Below are positions 53,874 to 64,000 of a stretch of DNA of 64,000 nucleotides, piece by piece. Source of the stretch: Endothia cerciana (lineage: Eukaryota; Ascomycota; Sordariomycetes; Diaporthales; Cryphonectriaceae); NCBI GenBank assembly GCA_026119935.1, contig JALRMH010000055.1:1-64000 (forward strand), read 5' to 3'. The notes below the pieces were generated by a model. The model ran no database searches and was not told the origin of the DNA. It saw only the letters and a program-made list of their open reading frames with translations. The position numbers and the translations under genes were made by a program. Every line of letters starts with the position of its first letter. Position 1 is the stretch's first letter.

Positions 53874-56430
53874 GTTGTCGGGGTTTCCCCAGGTGAGACG
53901 TTCGTCCTGAACAGCAAGGACCCGCGGCTTGGGCTCGTCTCAGAGATTCCAGAGGCTCAGAGGGAAGTCCAGAACCTGCGGCCGGCGTGCCTGGGTGCGG
54001 TGCGGCGCCTGGAAGGAATGGTGGGGTCACTCCAGGGCCCTATCATTCGCTTGGAGGTACGTCATTGGCCCCTCCAGGGCCGACGGCACCCCCCCCCCCC
54101 CCAATTAACCCACACGAGGGAGGGAGGAAGGAAAAAAAGAAAAAAAGAAAAAAAAAGGGGGGGGGGGTTAGAGAAGGGCACCAGATGCATAGGAAGAAGA
54201 ACATACTCCCTGGGAACGAGCTAGGGACGAAAGCTAGACCCATGCCTGTGACATTATAACGTCCTCGTAATGATGTTCGACCTGTAAATAATATATATAT
54301 ATCTATAAATAAAAACAAAGATAAATAAAATTAATACCATCGTGTCGAGGTGCTCTGTGGTGACAACAGCAAGCATGTTATCTACCACTCTGGACCCAGT
54401 AACGGAGTCCACCCTCGCCATTGCAGAGGACCATCCTGCACCTAGTAATTTCTTTCCCCCCTCCAGGGACGCCGCTTCGAGGCTCGCTGTCCTGCCGTTG
54501 CACTCAACCCCCCTCCCCCCTCCCCCCTCCCCCCGGAGTACTTCAATCTCTCAAGCTACAGATTGGGGAATGGCGATATGTGAAGAACGCTCGCCAGCAG
54601 GTTTCAATATTGGCACAGGGGGTTACATCGATCGGCGGTTTGGCGCGAGCGTTCCCATGGCAACAAAACAGGACTCCTGCAGGACCAAGCAGGGCCAGAC
54701 CTTTCAGAGCATCCATCCTTCCGGAAGCCTGTGTGCTGCTGCTGCCATCGTAGCATGTTCGGATGGGAGGTCTGCGAGCCCTGTGGCCTGAGCGGGTGCC
54801 CAGGTTGTGTACAGGACCACAGAGGAGCCTGTTCGCCTCTGGTTGTTGGTCCGCCGGGCCCAGATTGATCACCGCCCTGGGGCAGGTCAGGCCAGGACAA
54901 GTGCAGCCTAGGTAGCACGCACCTACGCTATCGACCCAATGGCCATACAACACGCGAGCCTGGTCCCGATGTCAGCGGGCATCCCCGGATGGAGGTGCAG
55001 AAAAAGACGGGCTGGAGTGGCTGGGAGAACCCATCCCGGAGACCCAATTGTGTTGCGTTGCGCTGCACCGCACGTCTTCAACGGCGGGATCGGCTTGGCT
55101 GTGTTCCAGCCTACCCAAATATCCTTTTCTCGCTCCACTTCCCCAGCCATCTCTCATGCGCGGCGCGGTTCTCGTGCGGCGCAGGGCCTCTGCAGAGCAG
55201 TGCAGAGCGGTCCCACCGAGGAAGGGAAACGATCAGATCCATTTCAGATCCGGGCCAGGCTGATACGGTCAGATCCCGACTGCATGGGGATGGAGAAATG
55301 CGGTGGTTGGGCACCGGTGGCAGGCAGCGTACCGTACTCTTTGTCGTCGTCCACCCAGTGACATGCGCTACGGACGCGCCTACAGGATAGTGCATGACGG
55401 GCCCTGGGCCGGCGCTGGCCTCGAGGTCTGACAGCCCTCCAGCTAGCCCGATCGTGCGAGAGGACCTCAGAAACCAACCACCGGGGGGGGGGGGGGCGGT
55501 CTCGTTCGTTCCCGTACCTGACTGCCCCTCGCATCACCGCAGTGCGGCCGTCTTCCCGGCGATATCCCCTCTTGAGACCTTTATCAGCTTATACGGTCGA
55601 TGTCTCATATCGGGCAGCTCGTCTGCCCGGGGGCCAACCTGGTGGCCCTCGCGCCGAGCCGGGCTGGGAGGTTGGGTCTCAGACATGAGGACAAGGGTGG
55701 TCCGGAGCTGGAACCCTGGTCAGCCTGTCTGGCTAGGCTCGATCTGGGGTGGGATAAACAAGACGAGCTGCTGCGGCTATGCAGCTCTGGGCACAAGTCC
55801 CCACCCAAAGTAAACACACCTCTCAGCTTGTGACCGGGCCATGGGCGCCGCAGAGGGGGAGGCCCAGGCCTCTGGAGGGGAGGGGGGGGGGGAGGGGAAG
55901 GTGGACGGCCAAGAAGTAGCAAAGTGCCGTAGTAACCGTCCAGCGAATGCGAGGGCGAGGATGAGGGCGAAGGGCGGGAGGGGAGAGCTTGCTCGGCGGG
56001 CGTCCTCTGGAGTATTTCAATGGCCCGCCTCCTCTCCTCCCCTCCTCCTCTGCTCCTCCCACGTTTTCTCCCTCTGCTCCTGTTCCTAGTCCTCCTCTGT
56101 TCTCATCCGGACACAGCAACCGTAGCCTCGCATACAGCCTCAGCCAGCATATCCAGACCCTACCCTCAACCCGGGACCACCCCTTTCCTCTGTCCCTCTT
56201 CCTCCCCCCACCGGAACTCGATCGAAATCCAGAGTCCAAATAGAAGGAGTCCGTTCCATCCAATTGGTAGGGTCCTTCTCTTTCTCTCTCTTTTCTTTCG
56301 ACTTCTTTCCCCAGGAAGAAGCCAGAGGAATCTTTTTCCCTTCCTTGTTTCCTGAGACCTTGGCTTGCACAGTCAACGTCTTGAGAACGAGGTTGAGAAG
56401 AAGACGACTCTGCGCGCCCATACAAGGCAG
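53874..56430. other. Divergent spacer RQC2-HEX1, no gene seen
   Basis: About 2.5 kb with long homopolymers (C13 and G9 near 54090-54170, G12 near 55484-55496), an A-rich stretch at about 54130-54160 and an AT-rich pocket (54284-54335). The part from about 56030 is C/T-rich, like a leader of the HEX1 gene. The frames lack recognisable features. Confidence 0.5.
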
Positions 56431-57126
56431 CCAACCTGGATTTTGAAGCGAGAGTCCCCGTCCCCTTCAGCATCTTCCCCTCGTCGTACCGCGACGCCGA
56501 GCAGAAGGAGTCGGTCACGACCACCCACGAGGAGGTGCAGATCGACCTTCCTCACCACCACAGGCCCGGGCGGGAAGGTAGTCAGTACTCTTCCCACTCC
56601 GCCGCTCCTGCCGGCCTTCCTCCTCGCGGGGAGCGTCGCTACTCTGAGGAAGAGGTCCGCATCGTCAGGGAGAGGGAAGACGAGCGCCACCACCGCCGCC
56701 CCGGTGTCCGTCGTGAGGAGTATTACCGCGAAGAGCTCAAGGAGCAACAGCCCAGGTATTGCCCAATACCCATCTGTTTTCGTTGCAGTCTTTCCTTGAG
56801 CCGCTCCAGGTCCCCTCGCTGCAGCGGCGTCGTCATCGACAAGGCCGTACCGAGCAAGCAAGGACAGGATGAGGGAGGGACCAGTGGGGAGAGCTGCCCT
56901 GACTCGACCGACCTCAGAGGCCCGGAGGGCCGCGCGAGCTTGTCGCCGCCAGCATCTGGGTCCTCCTGCTGCAGTCCTGCGTTATCCTGATGTCGGCAGA
57001 TGATGGCCGGAATAACCATCCCGTGGGGACTGATCGCTGACTTGAGAGTTATGAATAGACCTGCTCGTTCCACGTACTCTGACACTCACATCGAGATCGA
57101 CGCTCACCGGCCTCACCACCATCACG

Positions 57127-57160
<34 letters not shown>

Positions 57161-58359
57161 CCACCACCACGGTCGTCATCAGGAGCACCTGCCTGAGCAG
57201 TACTACAGCCCCATTGACAAGATCGAGCGTGAGTACCGTGCCCGATACCAACCCGGCTACCGTGAGGACGTACGCGTGACCGAGACCACTGTCGACGGAT
57301 CCTACCGCCGGCCCGTCGTCAAGGAGACCGTTCAGATCGACGAGACCACCGTCGACGGAGCCTACCACCGCCGACCCGTCGTCAAGGAGACCGTCCACGT
57401 CGACGAGACCATCGTCGACGGATCTTACCGCCGGCCCGTGATCAGTGAGACCGTACGAGTCGACGAGGCCACCGTCGAAACTCCCCGTATCCGCCCCTCT
57501 GCCAAGGATTACGTCCGTGTCGAGGAGACTGTCGAGCTCGACCGATCCGAGCGCCCCAGACGCCCCACACAACACCACCACGAACACAAAGCCAACATGG
57601 GTTACTTCGACGAGGATGGTGAGTAGCCTAGTTTTGCTTTTGCCCACCACCCCTGATCTCCTTCTGAATGCCCCCACGTGTAGGCCACCATCACTCTCTC
57701 CGGCACGGCATCCACAAGCTGGCCGACCGAGTCGCCCACCCTGAAGGTCATCGTAAGACCAGGGAGGTGGTCGAGGTCCGGGAAAGCCGTCCCCGACATG
57801 AGCACTCCCGACATGAACACTCGGCTTACTCTGAGGACTCTGCGCCGTATACAGTCACGATTCCCTGCCACCACATCCGGATCGGCGATATCCTGATGCT
57901 CCAGGGCCACCCGTGCCAGGTGATCCGCATCTCGAGCTCCAACGCCACCGGCCAGCACCGCTACCTGGGCGTCGACCTCTTCACCAAGCAGCTCCACGAG
58001 GAGTCCTCCCAGATCCACAACCCGGCACCCAGCGTCGTCGTCCAGACCATGCGCGGGCCCATCATGAAGCAGTACCGCGTTCTTGACCTCCAGGACGGCC
58101 ACGGTAAGTCTTGTCTTCTCCCCCGCCGGGGCGGTTCTCCCGCGCGCAACAAAAGCTGACCCGGCCTTTCACAGTCGTCGCCATGACGGAGACGGGAGAT
58201 GTCAAGCAGAGCCTGCCGGTCAGCGAACAGTCTAACCTGTGGGATCGCCTCTCCAAGGCCTTCGACTCTGGTCGGGGATCCGTGCGCGTGCTGGTGGTCC
58301 ACCATTACGGCCAGGAGATGGCAGTCGACATGAAGGTGCTTCATGGCTCGTCGCTGTAG
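56431..58359 (+). CDS. hex1: HEX-1, Woronin body major protein, with long N-terminal extension
   Basis: HEX-1 self-assembles into the crystalline core of Woronin bodies, peroxisome-derived organelles that plug septal pores after wounding. The core is unmistakable: TVTIPCHHIRIGDILMLQG, GQHRYLGVDLFTKQLHEESS, VVAMTETGDVKQSLP and GRGSVRVLVV, an eIF5A-like fold. Exons of the short form are 57597..57618, 57684..58103 and 58175..58359, 208 aa, starting MGYFDEDG like known HEX-1. The frame is open upstream: 57059-57596 encodes a His/Gln-rich stretch and about four 20-residue repeats, and an earlier exon (about 56431-56755) joins via GTATTG...GAATAG (intron 56756-57058). An in-frame ATG at 57051, inside that intron, would give 390 aa. 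The true start of the long form is unresolved. The protein ends HGSSL instead of the usual SRL peroxisome signal. Confidence 0.9.
57268..57545 (+). repeat. Four to five imperfect 20-residue protein repeats in HEX-1 extension
   Basis: The units read VRVTETTVDGSYRRPVVKET, VQIDETTVDGAYHRRPVVKE, VHVDETIVDGSYRRPVISET, VRVDEATVETPRIRPSAKDY and a partial VRVEETVELD. The DNA is repeated too (GACGAGACCxxCGTCGACGG), which implies tandem duplication. They precede the HEX-1 core and follow a CAA/CAC (Gln/His) stretch at about 57105-57172. Confidence 0.9.
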
Positions 58360-59545
58360 AGGAGGCAGGTGAGACCCAGTGGGCCCGTCAAGCCCCCAGT
58401 GCGTGCCCGCCTGGTGATCCACTGCAGCTCGTCGTCCCCCAGAGGCGGCTCTGAGCTCGGTGTTGATCTCTCGCGGGGGCGTCACGCGTGGCTTGCCTGG
58501 TGTATGTGGTAATGACGGTTTATGATGGCATAAAAATGAATCATCGAAGTCGAGGGGAAAAGATCATGTCGTTCGGGTCTGCGAAAATTGGACAGGGCGT
58601 CTGGCCAAGACGAGACGGCTCTCGGGATCAAGGGTTTTCCATCTTAGTATTCGATGCCAGGATGATAGATAGGTAGTGTCTGTACATGATCTTGGGATGT
58701 AATGACAGTGGAACGTTGGATATGATGCCGCCTTGTTTGATCGTGTCGTCTACGTGCCATGGGCCAGAAGAGTACGGGCGAGCACTCCAGGTGCTTCAGT
58801 CCTGGGATTCTTCCCTTATCGCGCTATATACCATTGGACTTGCCCATGTGCCTCGTCCGTAGAGCTCTAGACCCGAGGCGGGAGGTTGAGCATCATCACC
58901 ATCATCACCATCATCACCATCATCACCAGTTCCGCCCTGGCCATAGCTCGAGGGCAGGCTACTCAGGTACAACGAAGCCCTCACCCGTTCAAAGTAATAC
59001 GTACACTATCAACCATAAGGTGAATCCTAGTCACACTACATAGACAGCCAGTTACCCGAAACCATTTTACTGGCCACGCAGATCATATCACAGTATATTA
59101 TCTATCTTCTCGTTCGTCATGTCTAAATACAAAGCTGGGGTCAATTTTGGGATGGGGGAAGGTCTACCAGCGGAACTCGAACTTATGAACCCTGTAATAC
59201 TGACCCCCCCCCCCCCACACCCAATCCGTGATAGTTCTGGTTTGTGGTGGTGGTGGTGGTGGTGGTGGTGGTGGTGTGGGGGTGCTGGCTTCCACAGACG
59301 GGTGTGGTACGGTTGGTCAGGCTGGCTGTATTCCGGTTCCCCGAGGATCTGATAAGCCAGCCACTCGCTCCCCTCCCCCAGTTTCATGATAGCCTTCCCG
59401 GCCCAGCAAGCATCCTTCCTGCACAAGAGGGGCTGCCGCAGTGTCTTTCGACAGCTCATTCACGAAGTGCTCGTCTGTCGTCCTATTCCTCGTGTCGGGA
59501 CGAGGTTCGAGATCTCTACACGACCCTTGCGCTGCTGATACACGC
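58360..59545. other. Spacer HEX1-bleomycin hydrolase, with trinucleotide repeats
   Basis: HEX1 3' region, then an ATC/ACC repeat (CATCATCAC units, about 58890-58927), a C10 run near 59205 and a (GGT)n tract (about 59243-59276). The frames through these repeats are artefacts. No gene seen. Confidence 0.6.
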
Positions 59546-59557
59546 ATGGTAGCAGCT

Positions 59558-61424
59558 ATGGGCTCCAACCAGTCCACGCCAACCGCCGCCGAGAAGGCCG
59601 TCGTCGAGCGCCTCCGCGCCCTCGAGCTCGAGAAGAAGCAGGCCATCAACGAAGACGGCTTCGTTGAGGTGGACAGCCCCGAGGGGGATGGCTCGCCCAG
59701 CGGGAAGGTCCTCGGCGCGCTGAGGCACTCGCCCACCACCCTTGATGTTGGAGAGCTGGAGGACTGGCAGGCCAGGCTGCTGGAGGATCCCAAGAACAGG
59801 TCCGTCGTACCGGTGAACCGCGCCCGGGATCACCAACCACTACGTGCAGTGATGTTTCCCCTTGAGGTGGCCTCATGTGTGTCTGATACCCTTCTCCCCG
59901 TGACAGGCTCGCCCTCTCGGCCCTGTCCGCCGCCAGTCCTCGTGACGTCCTGACGTCGCGCTCCGCCAAGATCGCCGACCAGCAGGTCTACAATATCAAG
60001 ATACCCTTCGAGGGCGCCCCCATCACCAACCAGCGGAGCAGTGGCCGGTGCTGGCTGTTCGCGGCCACCAACGTCTTCCGGGTCGCGCTCATGCAGAAGT
60101 ACAACCTGGAGTCGTTTGAGCTGAGCCAGGCGTGGCTGTTCTTCTGGTAGGTCTGGCCCGACACAGGTTACAGGGGCGCTATGGCGACCGGACAGGTCGA
60201 GCTAGGGGGACAGTGTTGATTGACCCTCCGAATAGGGACAAGCTGGAGAAGGCGAACTTCTTCCTCGAGCAGATCATCGACACATCTGACCTGGACCTGG
60301 ACTCCCGGCTCGTCCAGACCCTTGTTCAGGCCCCGCTGTCCGACGGCGGACAGTGGGATATGGTCTACAACCTTGTGACCAAGTACGGCCTGGGTGCGTG
60401 CTGTGCCTGCGTCCCACCACAACACCACGTTGCTGATGGCTGACACCACGAGCCCTTAGTCCCCCAGGTCCTCTACCCCGACTCCTTCAACGCGAAGTCC
60501 AGCGGGATCATCAACTCCATCATCTTCACCAAGCTGCGCGAGGACGCCCTCATCCTCCGCTCGATGCTGAGGTCGCCCTCCGCCACAGCCTCCTCCGTCG
60601 CCTCGGCCAAGGCCAAGATGCTGAAGGAGATCCACACCATCCTCACCCTGACCCTCGGCCCGCCGCCGGCGCCCACCGACGAGTTCACCTGGCAGTTTGT
60701 CGACAGGGGCGGCAAGGCCAAGGAGGTCCGCGCCACGCCCCTCGACTTCGCGAGCGACGTCTGGAGCGCCGACTTCCGGGTCACACCCTCCGTCATCTCG
60801 GGACTCGTCTCGCTGGTCCATGACCCCCGGAACCCGCCACTGTCGCTGCTCACCGTGGACAGGCTGGGCAACATCGTCGGCGGCAGGGGGATCACGTACA
60901 TCAACGTGGAGATGCACACGCTGAAGAAGGCGTGCGTGGCGATGCTCAGGGCGGGCCTGCCCGTGTTCTTCGGGAGCGATGTCGGCAAGTTCAGTGACAG
61001 CTCGGGCGTGATGGACCTGTCGCTCATCGACTACGAGCTGGGGTTCAACGTGAGCATGCTCGGCATGGACAAGGCTGCGCGCCTGAAGACGGGCGAGAGC
61101 GCCATGACGCACGCCATGGTCCTCACCGCGGTGCATGTCGACGAGAGGACGGGCGAGACGGTCAGGTGGCGGGTGCAGAACAGCTGGGGCACGGATCGCG
61201 GGATGGAAGGCTGGTTTGTCATGAGTGATGCCTGGTATGTTCTCCCCTCTCTGCCACCTTACGCTGGCGCGATCTTACTGACGGTCTTGTTGATTGGTAG
61301 GATGGACGAGTTTGTCTACCAGGCCGTGGTCGACCCGAGGTTCTTGTCTAGGGAGGTGAAGGACGTGCGCAACAAGGAGCCCATCGTCCTGCCCCTCTGG
61401 GACCCTATGGGCTCTCTTGCGTAG
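59558..61424 (+). CDS. BLH1: Bleomycin hydrolase, C1B cysteine peptidase
   Basis: Exons are 59558..59799, 59907..60146, 60236..60393, 60460..61234 and 61301..61424, 512 aa. It is a papain-like, self-compartmentalised hexameric aminopeptidase that hydrolyses bleomycin and homocysteine thiolactone. The catalytic triad is complete: Cys129 in QRSSGRCWLFAATN, His431 in MTHAMVLTAVH and Asn454 in VQNSWG. The C-terminus ends DPMGSLA, the protruding end that trims peptides in this family. All introns (donors GTCCGT, GTAGGT, GTGCGT and GTATGT) keep frame and rebuild the FFW|DKLEKANFFLEQ and SDAW|MDEFVYQ blocks. The start is ambiguous: ATG 59558 gives MGSNQSTP, a possible N-myristoylation signal; an in-frame ATG at 59546 would add MVAA and abolish it. 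Confidence 0.95.
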
Positions 61425-64000
61425 GGGCATTTTGGATAGGGGGGAGGTCCTCCCTCTTCACAGCAGTCGGGCCTACTGGGCGTTCACGTCCGTACAGAGA
61501 TAATCAATGCCATGGACAGCACCGTCGGTGCCCAGGACCCGGTGTTGCGGCCTCGACACGGGCCTGACAGATTGCAGTTCGTACGGAGGCTGTTGTAGTC
61601 TATGGCTCGGCTTGCATCAGTGATACACGTTACGTCAGATATCGGGACGCGACCCTGATGAACGGGGCCCGATCAGCCCTGGCGATGTCAGGAGCTCCTG
61701 GCTGGAAGCTGTCCGAGGAGGTGGTGGGACGCCACTCCTCCTCCACCACGCACGAGGACGGGTGATCACCGGGGAGAGAGCTGCAGACCGCTCCTTGCCT
61801 CCCCCCCCCAACCCATCATACATAAGCCGTACCACACGGACAGTTGTCCAATAAAGGCCGACGCTCGACATGACTTTGGGTGTGCAAGCAATGAGCCAGC
61901 CGGAACCCGTTCGGCCATCGGACAAAAAGGGTAATAGTACTGGCCCCACCCAGACCTGGTCGCATCAGTATAACCCCCGACATTGGCCTTCGATATTCCT
62001 TTCCCCGCGGGCCTCAGGCACCGGACATTGTCTCCTCACGCGGCCGTTGAACTCCGCCGGCAGTTCGTGAACGGGAGGGGGGGGGGGCCCTGCCTCTGGC
62101 CGTCTAGCCGAACAGATTCTTCGTTCCCTGGCCACCCTTCCCAACTGCAGGGCGAAAACAGGCCCGAGGTCAGGCACCAATGAAGCATACTTGTGCAGTA
62201 CAAACCTGGCAGATCTGAGGGCAGACCAGGGCACGAACATGCTATGTAGTATGTTCCGGGGCTGATCCTTACCAGGTTCGGCACGCCAGGTAAACTTTTT
62301 ATCTGGCTATAATATTGTAATCTTGGTATCGAGCCTGCAGATTGGGGAGGGGGTTTCTTATTTGTCGACAGGCCCCAAGGCTGGAAAGGAGGGGGGGGGG
62401 GGGGCATTCCCTCTAGTCCTCACCCCCGTGGCGAACTAGTCACTATCTATGGGATGTAGTACCTTGAAGCGGCCTGGGCCTGCTAATGATACCGGCGGAC
62501 GAGGCATGTTCCTGTGATGTGTTAGGTGGTGGACGACCTACCGTAGTACCCTAGCATGGAGAACTATAGCACATAGGTACATAGTAATGCCGCGGATACG
62601 GGCTCGTTCGTTCGTTGCAAGGCTTGATTAGTGACTGCCCGCGAGGAGCACTACATGCATGATAATGATACGGCGGCATCGCATCGAAGGACCAGACACC
62701 AGGAGCCTGTCCGCGCTCGCCGTGGCCCGCAGATGGTGTCAAGGTGTGCATCACACTACTGCACCACGCACCAGGGCGTGGCAGCGTGGGATTGATTTGC
62801 CTCGACATAGTGTGCTGTTACTATGTAGTAGCAGAAGACAGATCGGCCGTCGTATCCGAGGGTCTCCAGGGCCCCCCAAACCTGACAGCGTGCTGCGGAA
62901 TATCTGTGGAATCCTGTGATGACCCGGGGGGGGGGAGGGGGGGCAAGGAGGTAGGTAGGTAGGTAGGTAGGTAGGTATGCAGTGGTACTATGGTAGGTAT
63001 GGAGCAATTCTCGAGAGGTTCAGGGAAGGGCTCCCAGCCTCGCGTCCTTTTACAGCAGGCGGGCTTTGACGTAGCATCCAGACCCCGCCCACCCTCTGGG
63101 ACAACCATCTTCCCTCGGGACAGGCCAACGGGGACAGATACGTGTACTGCAGTTTTACTGTTGTGAAACGTACTATAGTATCTGACCGCTCGGGGGGTGG
63201 GAGTGCTGAGTGCTGGCAGGTGGGTGGCTGGCATGCAATGGATGATAGATAGTTTATAGGCTGTCGTGTCTGGGAGTTGGGGTGGGGGGGGGGTCCTGAA
63301 AAGATCTTTACCAGCCCCAACGTCATCTGGATGCGGTGATGTCAGAGGGGGGGGGGGACCCTGGCACCCTGGCACCCCCCGGCACTGCCTTGGCACCTTT
63401 ACCCAGACCCTTCTGCTCGTGCCAGGACCTGGCGGGGGGGGGAGGGGGCACAGCTACCATAGTACTGTGGTAGGTCCCTGCCAGACCCCTGCGGGACCTG
63501 AGCCTGATGGTCCTGAGCCTGATGACCCATCATCCTGCCTGGCCCAGTCCCTTTACATTATGTGTTCATCCCCACCACACACACCAGACTGATGCCAGGC
63601 AGGGCCCTGTACTATGTAGGAGAGGGATTGGGCAGCACCACAAGGGTACGAGATAAAATTGAGGGCCAAGGTGATGGTGAAGGGGGGGAGGAGTTAGGCA
63701 CCTCAAGGCCCTGGTCCAGGTCAAGGTGAGGGAGGGGTCATCGCCCACTGTCCTGCCACTGCCACTGCCCCTCTGGTCCTATAGGCCACCCAGCCAGGAA
63801 CACCCCCCCCCCCCCAAAAAAAAAACCTAACACCCCTAACTACCACTTGTGGTATCGTACATACAGTACATATTTTCCTGTCGGGTGGCACTGCTGGGTG
63901 GAAACTTGCATGTGCATGAATGCCCTGTCTGCCCAGTGGCCTTCCCCCCTCCCCCTCCCCCAAAACCCCACCAGCTTCTGCCGGGTCCCCGTGTCCCTGT
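61425..64000. other. Terminal 2.6 kb without recognisable gene
   Basis: Short frames only. It contains several G or C homopolymers (about 61801-61809, 62079-62088, 62393-62403, 62926-62942, 63347-63358, 63805-63816), a TAGG tetranucleotide repeat (about 62950-62976) and repeated CCTGATG/CCTGGCACC-like words near 63361-63520. It may contain a promoter or 3' end of a gene beyond the window. Confidence 0.5.
62950..62976. repeat. (TAGG)n tetranucleotide repeat
   Basis: About seven TAGG units directly follow a G-rich run. Intergenic. Confidence 0.85.

Noticed and set aside
60456..61136. 226-codon frame on - opposite bleomycin hydrolase
   Set aside because: Shadow of the catalytic exon; Arg/Gly/Val/His-rich with no family signal.
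1..64000. CRISPR arrays, bacterial operons, tRNA or rRNA genes
   Set aside because: The window is fungal nuclear DNA; no spaced direct-repeat array and no tRNA or rRNA sequence was recognised by eye. A tRNAscan run would be decisive for tRNAs.

Overview
The window is nuclear DNA of a filamentous ascomycete (Pezizomycotina, most likely a Sordariomycete). The evidence is a HEX-1 Woronin-body gene (a family confined to these fungi), short introns of about 50-120 nt with CTAAC/CTGAC-type branch sites, GC-rich genes, and an AT-rich block whose transposon relics carry stop codons at Gln and Trp positions, as repeat-induced point mutation (RIP) leaves. All exon boundaries here were read by eye from splice motifs and from reading frames that close; none has transcript support.

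Layout. 1-5000 is a RIP-degraded graveyard of Ty3/gypsy LTR retrotransposons: a solo LTR with a 5-bp target duplication, an integrase/chromodomain relic, an antisense Cys-rich ORF, a polypurine tract with its 3' LTR, and further LTR pieces in both orientations. A broken gene lies on its right edge (about 5000-5525). From there on the window is ordinary euchromatin: aspartyl-tRNA synthetase (-), the TORC1 subunit KOG1/Raptor (-), a 4.3-kb divergent spacer, a Tea1/TeaA-type kelch cell-end marker (+), a gene-poor stretch with a CENP-V/GFA relic, and then three consecutive unrelated SAM-dependent methyltransferases (27-36 kb: O-methyltransferase, LaeA-like, and an unassigned family). Next come an LRR protein (-), a frameshifted SDR relic, a Dal5-like MFS transporter (+), the phosducin-like chaperone PLP2 (-), ribosomal protein S27 (+), an Spd1/Dif1-like ribonucleotide-reductase regulator with a PIP box (+), a Gemin2/Brr1 homologue (-), the ribosome-quality-control factor RQC2 (-), HEX-1 (+) and bleomycin hydrolase (+). 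The last 2.5 kb hold no gene that I can see.

The genes do not form one pathway. Most are housekeeping: translation and its quality control, TORC1, snRNP assembly, dNTP control, polarity and septal plugging. The accessory parts are the repeat block, the gene relics and the methyltransferase run. The points most worth a second look are the antisense Cys-rich ORF inside the retroelement, the HEX-1 protein that ends in SSL instead of the usual SRL and has a repeat-built N-terminal extension, three GC-AG introns, and the methyltransferase run.
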